A DNA stretch of 64,000 bases from NCBI GenBank assembly GCA_963840785.1, contig CAWJAF010000013.1, positions 62,001 through 126,000 on the forward strand. The letters are read 5' to 3'. Positions 37,286 to 47,159 of the stretch are shown piece by piece. Each line of letters opens with the position of its first letter. Position 1 is the stretch's first letter. This DNA is from JALYOK01 sp963840785 (GTDB lineage: Bacteria > Pseudomonadota > Gammaproteobacteria > Burkholderiales > JALYOK01). The notes below the pieces were generated by a model. The model saw only the letters and a list, made by a program, of their open reading frames with translations, was not told where the DNA came from and ran no database searches. A program made the position numbers and the translations under genes.

Positions 37286-39391
37286 GTGAAAGATAATTTC
37301 GTTGGCGCGCTCGGAATTTTGATCGGGCTAGGTGCCCATGCGGCAGAGGAAATTCAGCAACTCGAAACCATCGAGGTAATCGGCAACTATCAGAATAGTG
37401 TCGGCACATCGGACTCGGCAAGCCAAGGAATCGTTACGCCAAAAATGTTCGAGCGCCGGCCTATTCTGCGGCCCGGTGAGGTGCTGGAAACCGTGCCCGG
37501 GCTTATCATCACGCAGCACAGCGGCGACGGCAAAGCGAATCAATACTTTTTGCGAGGGTATAACCTCGATCACGGCACCGATTTCGCGACCTATGTTGCC
37601 GGAATGCCGGTCAATATGCCAAGCCATGCCCATGGGCAAGGCTACACGGACCTCAACTTTCTGATCCCTGAATTGATCTCGCGCGTGGACTATGCGAAAG
37701 GACCGTACTTCGCAGAAAACGGAGATTTTGGTTCCGCCGGATCCGCCCGAATTTCCTACGCTGAAAATCTTAAACAACATCTAGGCCAGATTTCGTTGGG
37801 GCAATATGGTTATCAGCGAGCGCTTGCCGTTGGCGCGCCGCAGCTCGGATCAGGACGCCTCACGATCGCGGCGGAGTTCCAACACAGCGATGGGCCGTGG
37901 GAAAATCCCGCCGATTTCACCAAGTTCAACGGCGTTGCGCGCTATGCGTTGGGTGACATCCGAAACGGATTTAATGTGACCGGCATGGCTTACTCGGCCG
38001 ACTGGAATTCCACCGATCAAATCCCGCAAAGCGCAATCGACAAGGGCGTCATTGGTCTTTACGGCGCGATTGATCCCTCCGACGGTGGCAAGCAAAATCG
38101 TTACAGTCTGTCCAGCGAATGGCGGCGCACCGGCGAAGGATCGCGCACCGCGGCCAGCGCGTATGTGATTCGCTCGCGGCTGAATTTGTTTTCGAATTTC
38201 GAATTTTTTTTAGGCTCGCCGGATGGCAATCAATTCGAGCAAGCCGAGAAGCGCACGCTGTTCGGTGGCGAAGCCAATCATACGTGGTTCGGCAAACTCG
38301 GCGAGCGCACTATGTCGAATCGAATCGGCCTGCAAGCGCGGCGTGATCGCCTTGATCCAGTCGCGCTCTACAGCACGAAAAATCGTCAGCGCGTCGACAA
38401 GCTCGATTACGACGGCAATACCATCCCGTTTGTCACGCGCGAAGATCGTGTGGCCGAATCCAGTCTCGGCGTTTATTTCACCAACGAGATTCAATGGACC
38501 GATTGGTTTCGCCATATTGCCGGCATTCGCGCCGATTATTTTCGCTTCAATGTAAATAGTAACCGACCACAGAACTCAGGAAACGCCAGCGACTCGTTGG
38601 CATCACCTAAACTGTCATTGATATTCGGGCCGTGGGCGCAGACCGAGTATTTCCTCAATATTGGGCGCGGCTTCCACAGTAACGATGCGCGCGGCACGAC
38701 GATCACGGTTGATCCCGGTACCGGCGATGTTGTCGACGGTGACGGCAATCCAGTTAAAAAGGTCAGTCCATTGGTGAAAACCCTGGGCTATGAGATTGGC
38801 CTCCGTAGCGAGATACTGCCGAATGTGCAAACTTCTGCGGCGCTGTGGCGACTGAAACAGGACTCGGAGTTACTTTTCGTCGGCGACGCGGGCGTGACTG
38901 AAGCGAGCCGGCCGTCGCTGCGCACCGGCGTTGAATGGGAAGTGCACTTCACGCCTAAACCCTGGTTGATCTTCGATTTGGACTTTGCCGCGACGAAAGC
39001 AAAGTTTACCGACAATGATCCTGCCGGCAATAAAATTCCCGGTGCGGTTGAGCGAGTCATATCCGCATCGGCAACCATCGACAAACTCAACGGATGGTCC
39101 GGCGCGCTGCAGTTGCGATACTTCGGACCGCGCCCGCTGAAGGAAGATGATTCCTTCCGTTCTAAGTCGACCTTCATCACCAACATTCAAGGCGGCTACC
39201 AATTTAATAAGCAATGGCGGCTACGTTTAGATATCTTCAATTTGTTTAATCGAAAAGACCACGACATTGACTATGCCTATGAATCGCGGATCAAGGATCG
39301 AAACGGCGTTCTGCAAGATCCCGTCGAAGAACTTCATTTCCACCCAGTGGAAAAGCGCGCCGCTCGAATAACATTAACAGCCACATTTTAG
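37286..39391 (+). CDS. TonB-dependent outer-membrane receptor
   Basis: The GTG start follows GGAGAAATTAGC. The 701-residue protein has a short signal region, a plug domain (LETIEVIGNYQ, RPGEVLETVPGLIITQHSGDG, YFLRGYNLDHGTDF, RVDYAKGPYFAENGDF) and a 22-strand-type barrel ending in the outer-membrane terminal Phe (RITLTATF). Histidine-rich SHAHGQGY in the plug is conserved in one branch of these receptors and might relate to metal binding. The substrate could be a siderophore, haem, a metal complex or a carbohydrate; nothing adjacent decides it. No TonB box is obvious. It stands between regA and the PA2779-type gene. Confidence 0.9.
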   Translation: MKDNFVGALGILIGLGAHAAEEIQQLETIEVIGNYQNSVGTSDSASQGIVTPKMFERRPILRPGEVLETVPGLIITQHSGDGKANQYFLRGYNLDHGTDFATYVAGMPVNMPSHAHGQGYTDLNFLIPELISRVDYAKGPYFAENGDFGSAGSARISYAENLKQHLGQISLGQYGYQRALAVGAPQLGSGRLTIAAEFQHSDGPWENPADFTKFNGVARYALGDIRNGFNVTGMAYSADWNSTDQIPQSAIDKGVIGLYGAIDPSDGGKQNRYSLSSEWRRTGEGSRTAASAYVIRSRLNLFSNFEFFLGSPDGNQFEQAEKRTLFGGEANHTWFGKLGERTMSNRIGLQARRDRLDPVALYSTKNRQRVDKLDYDGNTIPFVTREDRVAESSLGVYFTNEIQWTDWFRHIAGIRADYFRFNVNSNRPQNSGNASDSLASPKLSLIFGPWAQTEYFLNIGRGFHSNDARGTTITVDPGTGDVVDGDGNPVKKVSPLVKTLGYEIGLRSEILPNVQTSAALWRLKQDSELLFVGDAGVTEASRPSLRTGVEWEVHFTPKPWLIFDLDFAATKAKFTDNDPAGNKIPGAVERVISASATIDKLNGWSGALQLRYFGPRPLKEDDSFRSKSTFITNIQGGYQFNKQWRLRLDIFNLFNRKDHDIDYAYESRIKDRNGVLQDPVEELHFHPVEKRAARITLTATF

Positions 39392-39468
39392 TACGCCACG
39401 CTACTGGGAAAATCCCGTTCAATGTGATATGGTTCAATCTCCAATAAACATTCACGGAGGACAATATT

Positions 39469-39879
39469 GTGAATAGTAAATTTTTCCGCCTCGTATGTCG
39501 TTTGCTAATCGTTTCGTTGCTCGCGTTTCAACTGCCGATGGGCAGCGCGAATGCCGCAATGATCGGAACCGAAAGTGCAGTAGATCAAACTATCGTCGCG
39601 CAAAACCGTGAGAAAGTTGAAGCGTTCATGGCCCGCTCAGACGTTCGTGACCAATTCCAAAAATTGGGACTCAGCGCCGACGACGCAACGTCGCGCGTCG
39701 CTTCAATGACTGATCAGGAAATCAATAAAGTAGCAGGAAAAATTGATGAAATGCCAGCCGGTGGTAGCACGATTGGTACGATCCTGATAGTCGGATTGGT
39801 CGTGTTTATCGTGTTGCTGATTACCGACATTTTGGGTTGGACGAAAATCTTCCCCTGGACGTTTGGCGCTCGCGAGTAA
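39469..39879 (+). CDS. PA2779-family small membrane protein
   Basis: The GTG start has GGAGGACA upstream. The 136-residue protein has an N-terminal signal or anchor helix (LLIVSLLAFQLPM), a charged central region (REKVEAFMARSDVRDQFQKLG, followed by DQEINKVAGKIDEMPAGG) and a strong C-terminal transmembrane helix (TILIVGLVVFIVLLITDILG). This is the pattern of the PA2779 family, which is regularly encoded beside a PA2778-type cysteine peptidase, as here. The next gene overlaps or closely follows. Function is not established. Confidence 0.85.
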   Translation: MNSKFFRLVCRLLIVSLLAFQLPMGSANAAMIGTESAVDQTIVAQNREKVEAFMARSDVRDQFQKLGLSADDATSRVASMTDQEINKVAGKIDEMPAGGSTIGTILIVGLVVFIVLLITDILGWTKIFPWTFGARE

Positions 39880-40852
39880 AGATTTGTTTCATTCGCAACG
39901 GCGACGTGCCCGCGCTCTCGCGGGCATGTTGCTTTTTGCTCTGCTCTTCTCAGGTTGCGCGACGCTCGAAAGCCGCAGCCTCCTAAAGAATCCGCCTGCA
40001 GAACTTAAGCCAAAAGCGGAATTGGTCGACGTACCATTTTTTCCGCAAGAAGCATTTCAATGCGGCCCGGCCGCACTCGCTACCGCGCTGCAGGCCAAAG
40101 GCGTAAAAGTAGCTCCCGATGATTTGACCAAGCAGATTTTCCTACCCGGTCGAAAAGGTTCCCTGCAAGTCGAAATGCGCAGTGCAACACGCCGCCAAGG
40201 CATGCTCGCGGTGACGATGTCCGGCCGCATCAAGGATTTACTTACCGAAGTCGCCAACGGCAATCCGGTTGTCGTGTTACAAAATCTCGGACTTAATTGG
40301 TACCCGAGGTGGCATTACGCCGTTGTGGTCGGATACGATTTACCGAAAGAAAATCTGATTCTGCGTTCAGGTAAAGAACAGCGGCAGGTTATGGCAATGA
40401 CGACGTTCGAGCATACTTGGAAACGCAGCAATTACTGGGGCATTGTGGTTGTGCCGCCAAACGAAGTCCCCAAAACGGCGACGCGCGAAAGTTTTTTTGC
40501 CAGCGCATTGGAAATGGAAAAAGTCCGCCAGCCTGCGCTCGCCGAAACAGCCTATGGCGCGGCGTTACAACGTTGGCCCGGAGATTTAGCGGCACTTGTC
40601 GGTCTGGGCAATTCTCGCTACGCGCTACAAAATTTGACGGGATCGGAGCAGGCTTTTCGCCAGGTAAGCGAGCTGCATCCGCAATCGATTATCGGATGGA
40701 ATAATTTAGCGGAAGTATTGGCGGAGCTAAATCGCTTGCCAGAGGCTCTTGCGGCTGCGGAACGCGGCGCTAGCTTGGACGGCCCCAATCAAGCTGCAGC
40801 ACAAGAAACACTCGCTTCCATCCAAAAAAAAATCGCCGTTGCCGGCAAATAA
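39863..40852 (+). CDS. PA2778-family lipoprotein: C39-like cysteine peptidase with TPR tail
   Basis: A lipoprotein signal (LLFALLFSGC) is followed by a papain-like C39 domain: catalytic Cys in EAFQCGPAALATAL, Gln in VPFFPQ, His in YPRWHYAVVVGYD. The C-terminal third has two or three TPR-like helices (LAALVGLGNSRYALQNLTGSEQ and the segment with WNNLAEVLAELNRLPEALAA). The start is uncertain because only TTG codons (39863 or 39884) precede the signal; the first overlaps the preceding gene by 17 bases. C39 domains usually cleave leader peptides at double-glycine sites, and the upstream membrane protein carries a GG sequence. A function of the pair in processing exported peptides is inferred only. 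Confidence 0.85.
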   Translation: MALASKDLFHSQRRRARALAGMLLFALLFSGCATLESRSLLKNPPAELKPKAELVDVPFFPQEAFQCGPAALATALQAKGVKVAPDDLTKQIFLPGRKGSLQVEMRSATRRQGMLAVTMSGRIKDLLTEVANGNPVVVLQNLGLNWYPRWHYAVVVGYDLPKENLILRSGKEQRQVMAMTTFEHTWKRSNYWGIVVVPPNEVPKTATRESFFASALEMEKVRQPALAETAYGAALQRWPGDLAALVGLGNSRYALQNLTGSEQAFRQVSELHPQSIIGWNNLAEVLAELNRLPEALAAAERGASLDGPNQAAAQETLASIQKKIAVAGK

Positions 40853-40858
40853 GGCCGA

Positions 40859-42557
40859 TTACAATCGTTGATAAAGTCGAAAGAGTTCGACCTTGTCACC
40901 CGGCCTTGAGCCTTCCCATAGCAATCGCCATTGCGTTTGATCTTCCACCGTCGGCTTATGTTGTACGCTTTGCGTAAGCAGATAACTGCAATTGTGAGCT
41001 GGCGAGCCGTTCCAAACGCTTGGTGCGCAATTCCGCAAAATAATCCAACACGGCGCGCTGCGATTCCCCCAAGCCACGGCTTGCAACACAATCTATTGAC
41101 GCAGGCAACGCCCGTTTCAGCGACACGACCATGGCTCGATAGCTCTTGCCTTCATCGATAAAGGGCAGCCACAATGTCATCACCAGCATCCAGAACATCG
41201 TAATTCCTGCCGTCCAATTGACGATCGCACGCCGATTCGATTGCTGCGCACGGGTAATGGAAATCAACCAAAGTAGGCTTAACACGAGCGCCAATAAAAA
41301 TGGCACGACCCGAAATTTCAGCTCATAACCCGGTAAATAGGTTTGAATATAGGCAGCAACAGCTTCCGGAAATCCAAAAAGCAACGCGAACCAGCCGAGC
41401 CACAAGACAACTGCGAGTAAGCCAAAGGTCATCATGCCGAACCAGTCCAAGGCCCTGGCCGATCCGCGCTTTATTTGGTCAACACGACTCGCGCAGATCA
41501 AGCTTAGCGGTAACAAAAGTGGTAACGCATTGACTTCCCGGCCATCGCCACTCACGCAAATCACCACGAACGCACCAAGCAGCGCGCCGATCATGAGCTG
41601 AATTTTCGCGTCGCCAAATAATTGCCGGCGACCATACCAAAACGCGACAATCACCAACGGCAACGCCGGCCAGGCATGCCACGGCAGAAGCCAAATGTAA
41701 TAACTAATGCGCCCCACCGTCGCCGCCGAAAACACATCCGCGAATTCAGCTAAATCGTGTAGCCATAGCCATTCCATCGCAAGTTGCGGCGACTTTTGAT
41801 ACAAACTCAATGGCCACCACAAAATCCATGGTAATGCCGTTGCTATGGCAACCGCCAATGCCGCAACGTATGTTCGTGAGCGCCATTGATGAAATACAAG
41901 CGGGCCCAGGGCCATCGCAAGCGCCAATGTACCCGCTATGGAACCTTTGGCCAGAAACGCGATGCCGATGCCGCTACCGACAATTAGCCCGGCAATAATC
42001 GACTGTGTGCGAATCCAAGTAAGCCCGTAAATGACTAGCGCGGTTGCGGCCACCACCGCCGTTTCCGCAGAAAGCATATGTGCCGTGATCAGCAGTCCAA
42101 ATGAACCGATGAAGATCAAAGCAGTGACCCGGCCAAAACGAAGTCCAAATAGCTTTGCGCCGCTCAGCGTTGCAAGCAAAATGGCGAGCGCCATATAGAA
42201 TCCGCTTGCAAGGCGTGCGCCGTCGTGCAACGCGAACAACGGCGAAAAAATTCGCGCGAAAAATGCCGCCGTCCAGTAATACAGCGGCGGTCTATCCAGA
42301 TAGGGCTCGCCGGCCAGCGTGGGTATCAGCCAATCGCCACTTTGCAGCATGCCGTAAACGACGCCGAGGATTTGCGCCTCCTGCGGTTTCCACGGATCGT
42401 GCCCGACCAGTCCCGGGAGCAACCAACACAAAACCACCAACAAAAATAGCGCTGATTTGGCGGGCGTTGCCGTCCCGTCAAACTCCAGCGCGTAAGGAAT
42501 GGATTTGGGCTTGTTAGCCGCCAAGTCGCTCAAGTGAAAGTCCGGCAGAAATACCAC
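40859..42557 (-). CDS. GT83 (ArnT-like) membrane glycosyltransferase, frameshifted near the C-terminus
   Basis: More than ten transmembrane helices and the GT83/PMT N-terminal pattern (HDPWKPQEAQI, GEPYLDRPPLYYW) identify an undecaprenyl-phosphate-sugar transferase that acts on the periplasmic side, as ArnT does on lipid A. The main frame ends at 40956, whereas the adjacent frame downstream reads NCSYLLTQSVQHKPT then QWRLLWEGSRPGDKVELFR and ends at 40859, which looks like the true C-terminus. The break is near 40993-41010. The start (GTG 42557, or a TTG eight codons later) overlaps the end of the M48 gene. No other arn genes are present, so the sugar and acceptor are open. Confidence 0.8.
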
Positions 42558-44046
42558 CTGATGTCGTCTGAATCACTTTGATCAGCTCACCGGCTTGCGG
42601 TTCACCGCTTGGATATTTGCCGTTCATCAAACGCAATTGTTGCTCGGCGTTACGGCCAAGTTGCGGCATCGACTTAGCCAGTTGCGCAAAGGTCATTCCC
42701 GCGTTGCGCGATGATGGCCCGAATCTCATAGGGCTTCGCTTCGGCTCGCTCGGCGTCTGTCATTGCATGAAAACTTTTAATCGCGCGCATCGATATTCGA
42801 GACATTTTTTTGGTAAGTATCGGCTGCTTTGCCGTAGCCCATCACGAGAAACGGCACGCCCTTGAGCATGATATGCGCAGCGCGCACCGGGATTTCTTTT
42901 TGCGTTCCCGTTACGACTGTGGCGGGCAAGCCATTCACGTTGAGTGAATTGATTGAACTGACGCGATCCAACTTCAATAAGCCCTTCACGGTGTCGGCGG
43001 CATTTCCTTTTTGATCCGCTGGCAGTGCATGCAATTCGACAATTGCGTCGCCGCTCGGATTGACCGCAGCTACGCGATCCGCAGAATTTTGAACTTTCCA
43101 GCCATCGGGAAATTTCAGCGCGAGGCCCATTCCTTCGTGAAAAAATCGCGTGCCGCGAGTGATTCCTTGCTGCGGGCTGTCGCCATAGGTCACGCCGTGC
43201 ATGACCTTCAAAAATCCGTCGTGATTTTCGCCGCGTGCCGCGCCGGTTTTGTATTGTTTCGCCGCCTCGATCACTTGCTTCAAGCGCGTATCATTATCGG
43301 GATGGCTTTCAAACACGCCGTGATACTTGCGCGGTTCGCGGCCTTCTTGTTTCGCCAATTCGGCGTCGAACAATTCCTGATTTTTAAGAACTCCCACCAC
43401 CTTGATCATCGCTTGCGGATCATAGCCGGCGCGCGCCAAATATTCTGCGCCTAAACGATCGGCTTCTAATTCATCTTCACGACCATAGCCGCGAATCCAA
43501 GCGACGCTCATTTGCTGCATCATGCCCATCGCCGATTCATTGCGCAGGCCCGGCACAAGGACGGCGCCAAGCAAGACTCCCAGCCCGGCCACCTGCGACA
43601 TACTTTGCTGCTGCACGCCATGGCGCGCAGTGACATGGCCGATTTCGTGGCCTAACACGCCCGCCACTTCCGCTTCGGAATTCAGGTAGGCAAGAATGCC
43701 GCGGGTAACGTAAATATAACCACCCGGCAGCGCAAACGCGTTGATCTCGGGGCTATCGACGACGGTGAACGTCGTATTTGAGATTACTGCGATGACTTTG
43801 ACTGGCTAGGCGCTGGCCCAATTCGCTGATGTAGGTTTGCAACGCGGCACGATCGTACGCGCCGTATTCTTTTTTGACTTCCGGATCGGCCTCCTGGCCC
43901 ATCTTGATTTCTTGCTCTTCCGACATCAGCACAAAATCGCGCTTGCCGGTCACCGGATTTTTGGCGCAGGTCGCGAGGGCAAATACCGCCAACACCGCGA
44001 TAACAATCCGGCCAAAACGCGTTGAAACGGAATTATTGATTTTCAT
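42514..44046 (-). CDS. M48 family metalloprotease lipoprotein (BepA-like), three frameshifts
   Basis: Signal with lipobox-like ALATCAKNPVTG, then SEEQEIKMGQEADPEV. The zinc motif is HEIGH (GVLGHEIGHVTARHG), with the third ligand region EDELEADRLGAEYL. The coding sequence is broken near 43771-43776, 42780-42783 and 42698-42700. Correcting single bases links SNLKYTFTVVDSPEINAFALP, the catalytic part, and a C-terminal domain RGMTFAQLAKSMPQL then QQLRLMNGKYPSGEPQAGE. The last break is an extra G in a GGG run. BepA-type proteases survey outer-membrane protein assembly. Three breaks in one gene, two outside motifs, fit read errors better than real decay. Confidence 0.85.
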
Positions 44047-44072
44047 TAGTCGCTCCTCCTGATTTCATAAGC

Positions 44073-44098
44073 AAAAAGGGCAGCCGAAGCTGCCCTTT
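44073..44098 (-). terminator. rho-independent terminator of rpmE
   Basis: Ten-base arms AAAGGGCAGC / GCTGCCCTTT around a CGAA loop; on the minus strand the stem is followed by five U. It ends the rpmE transcript before the protease gene. Confidence 0.85.
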
Positions 44099-44116
44099 CA
44101 GTGTATCAAGAACCGC

Positions 44117-44320
44117 TCACTTGAGCGCGTATTTCTGACGGAATTTCTCGACCCGGCCGGCGGTATCGACAATCTTCTGTTTACCCGTGTAAAACGGATG
44201 GCAATTGGCGCAAACCTCAACGCCCAAATCTTTAACCATCGTGGAACTGGTCTTAAACGTGTTACCGCAACTGCACGTCACGTTAATTTCTTTGTAATCG
44301 GGATGGATACCGGTTTTCAT
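44117..44320 (-). CDS. rpmE: 50S ribosomal protein L31 (zinc-binding type)
   Basis: A complete 67-residue L31: MKTGIHPDYKEINVTCSCGN with the second cysteine pair in VCANCHPFYTGKQK. The four cysteines mark the C+ (zinc-binding) paralogue, which organisms replace by a cysteine-free form under zinc limitation. It is a component of the large ribosomal subunit. It is followed by a terminator and is transcribed alone. Confidence 0.97.
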   Translation of the reverse strand: MKTGIHPDYKEINVTCSCGNTFKTSSTMVKDLGVEVCANCHPFYTGKQKIVDTAGRVEKFRQKYALK

Positions 44321-44518
44321 AGCGCAAGTCCTTTAAATAATATGTTACGGCGGATTTGGTCGTAACGAAGCCGCGTATTATCGCTCAGAATTGGGTTTTG
44401 CTCAAGCAATGGGGTCATGGTTCAGTTTGAAATTTAGCGGTCTACCCAGTAGCGGTGCGGCTTCTGGCATAGGCATTGCCAGGATCCGCATCCGACTTGG
44501 CTCTCCAGGCATATGCCG

Positions 44519-45264
44519 CTAGAACATATGCTGGCCACCATTCACCGCCATATTCGCGCCGGTGATAAATGCCGCTTTATTCGAAGCCAAATAAGCCACC
44601 ATCGCGCCGATTTCTTCCGGTAACGCTAGCCGTCCGGCGGGAATCTGATCGATGATTTTCTCGCGCACGTCTTCGCGGATCGCCATGACTAAATCGGTGC
44701 CGACATATCCTGGCGACACGGAATTGACTGTAACACCGTAGCGAATCACTTCTTGCGCCAGCGCCTTGGTGAAGCCGTGCAGGCCCGCCTTCGCTGCGGA
44801 ATAATTGGTTTGACCGAATTGACCTTTTTGACCGTTGACGGACGAGATGTTGATCACCCTCCCCCAGCCGCGTTCGATCATGCCGTCGATGACGTGGCGC
44901 GTAACGTTAAACGCGCTGTTGAGATTAACATTGATGACCGCGTCCCATTGCTGGCTTGGTCATTTTGCGAAATTGGCTGTCGCGGGTGATGCCGGCGCAA
45001 TTCACCAGAATATCCACTGGGCCAATAGACGTTTCGATTTTCTCAATCATCAACGCCATGGCATCAAAATCGCCGACGTCGCCGAACGCAACACCGACAT
45101 CGCTGAACCCAAGCGCTTTGCATGGTCTGAAGCCACGCAAGCTGGCTGTCAGGAACGACGTAATTCGCCACTACACGATGACCATCTTGTGCGAGCGATT
45201 GGCAAATCGCTGTACCAATTCCACCCACGCCGCCCGTGACGAGTGCAATTTTTTTCTTGTTCAT
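44519..45264 (-). CDS. phaB: acetoacetyl-CoA reductase (PhaB-like SDR), two frameshifts
   Basis: Classic short-chain dehydrogenase: cofactor motif ALVTGGVGGIGTAI, NCAGITRDSQFRKMT, catalytic Ser in INISSVNGQKGQFGQTNYSA with Tyr/Lys in YSAAKAG, and the PhaB-like ending FITGANMAVNGGQHMF. The frame breaks at 45118-45120 (an extra A restores MQALGFSDVGVAF when removed) and at 44953-44954 (an extra C; corrected KQQWDAVINVNLNSAFNV). The corrected protein has about 248 residues. PhaB reduces acetoacetyl-CoA to (R)-3-hydroxybutyryl-CoA with NADPH for polyhydroxybutyrate; phaC and phaA are not in the window, so a general 3-oxoacyl reductase remains possible. Confidence 0.82.
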
Positions 45265-45347
45265 GATTTTCGATTGTTGCGACGCAATATCTTAGTTTAG
45301 CATGCTACTGAGTCTTTCACCTCGACCTCAGGCCTCACTCCTGAAAA

Positions 45348-46270
45348 TTATTGATACGAAAAAAGTCGCGCACCCGGATTCGGCATCGTCGCTTTCAAAA
45401 TCGCGCCATGTTCCGAATCGGTAATAAATAAAGTTTTGCCATCCGTGCCACCGAAGGCCATATTGGTGACGTCGTTACCCAGGCAGGATTGAATTCGATA
45501 TAATGGCTCGCCCTTCGGGCTAAACATCCATACACAGCCCATGCCGACATGGGCGACCAGCACGTTGCCGGCGGCGTCCATCGCCATGCCATCCGGCCCG
45601 AATCCGCCGGACAAATACGCAAAAATGCCGACCTTGGTGACACCGCCATCGGGCGTCAACGGCACACGCCAAATGCTGTTGCTGCGCGTTGCCGCGACCA
45701 GCAGCACCTTTTCCGTGGACGTTAACACCAATCCATTCGGACTCGGCACGTTGTCGAGCAGGCACGTGAGTTTGCCCTCGGCTGACAATCGATACACATG
45801 TCCCGTCGGATCGTGCATACCGGTGTGGCCTTGATCGGTGAAATACACGTCGCCATTTGCGGCAAAAATCAAATCGTTGAGGCCTTTAAATCGTTCGGTT
45901 TGGGTACGCTCCAACACGGGTGTCACTTTGCCGCTCGCAACATCCAACTGCATCAAGCCATTCTTGTAGTCGCAAATAAAGGCGCGTCCATCTTTGTGAA
46001 ACTTCAGGCCGTTCGGTTCGCCATCATATTCCGTGACCAGATCCCATTTTCCTTCGGGAGAAATGCGGAAAATCCGGCCATAAGGAATATCGACGATGAA
46101 CAAATTTCCGGCGCGATCGAACGATGGCCCCTCAATGAAACGAAGACAATTCCAAGCCTGGACGATTCACCCGCGCCCAAATCGGGAAATTGTTTTTGTT
46201 TGTGAAACTGCGCAGGCATTTCGCTGAACACTTCGGTTTGAATTATTTGTGGTGGAGGGAATAAATTCAT
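45348..46270 (-). CDS. SMP-30/gluconolactonase family protein, frameshifted
   Basis: The start has GAGGAGG nine bases upstream. The first frame covers residues to about 45; then the frame changes near 46138-46140, where adding one base to a short homopolymer restores IEGPSFDRAGNLFIVD. The rest is a six-bladed calcium-dependent propeller: GEPNGLKFHKDGRAFICDYK, metal residues in GLNDLIFAANGDVYFTD and SPNGLVLTSTEKVLLVA, and GFGPDGMAMDAAGNVLVAHV. The joined protein has about 307 residues. These enzymes open aldonolactones to aldonic acids, which would supply substrates for the dehydratase and aldolase genes downstream on the other strand. Confidence 0.85.
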
Positions 46271-46339
46271 GGTGCGAGCCTCCTCATGGGTTTCGGTTTT
46301 GTGTCACTATAACGATTATTCATCGCACAAAACAAATCT

Positions 46340-47159
46340 ATGCAACTCGCCGTTTCTCACAACGGATCGCTATATTACGAAGTGATCAACCTCACGCCAC
46401 CATGGCTAGAGAATCCGCAAACCATCGTTTTTACCCACGGTGTCGGCGCCAATTCCCATATATGGCATGCCTGGAAGCCAATACTGGCGCCCTTCTTCAG
46501 GCTAGTGTGCCTGGACACCAGAGGATTCGGGCGTTCCAGCCGACATGGCGCGGACTTCCCCTATAGCTTTGATTTGTGGGCCGACGACATTGTGGAAATC
46601 GCCGATGCCGCCGGGCGCGGAAAATTTTCATCTCGTCGGCGAATCCATGGCGGGTGCGGTGGCATTGCATATGTCGGGAACGAAACATGGCACGCGATTG
46701 CTGTCGCTAACCACATGCTCGTCGCCCTATCGCGGCGCCGATTTGCCAAGCGTCGGCGAGTGGAAAGATAGCCTAAGTAAAAACGGCATCAACGCGTGGT
46801 CGAAAACCATGATGGGACAACGCTTCTATCCCGGCGCAATCGGTGACGCGGAATACGCGTGGTTTAACGCACAACAAAGCACCTGCGACGCGGAAACGCT
46901 ATTGGGTTGGGGCGGATGCTTGCTTAAAATCGACCTCACAGAAACCCTGAAAAAAATTAGTGTACCGACTTTGCTGCTCGCGCCGGACAATAGCCCCTAT
47001 GTCACCGTCGATATTGCCAATGCGATGCGTAAACTGATCCCAGGCGCGAACATGATGGTATTTCCCGACGCACGACATGGCCTGCCGTTTTCTCACGGCG
47101 ACGAATGCGCGGTCGCATTGCTTGATTTTCTCGACCGTAAGGGATTCATCGCAGAATGA
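46340..47159 (+). CDS. alpha/beta hydrolase, frameshifted
   Basis: The fold is recognisable from the oxyanion strand VFTHGVGANSHIW, RLVCLDTRGFGRSS, the nucleophile elbow GESMAG and a C-terminal His in DARHGLPFSHGD; the acid is probably in LLLAPDNSPYV. The first frame loses the family at about residue 90. Removing one G from GGG at 46613-46615 joins it to AENFHLVGESMAGAVALHM. The corrected protein has about 272 residues and resembles 3-oxoadipate enol-lactonase-type hydrolases, but the substrate is not certain. The stop overlaps the start of the Bug-type binding protein gene (ATGA), so they are translationally coupled. Confidence 0.82.
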
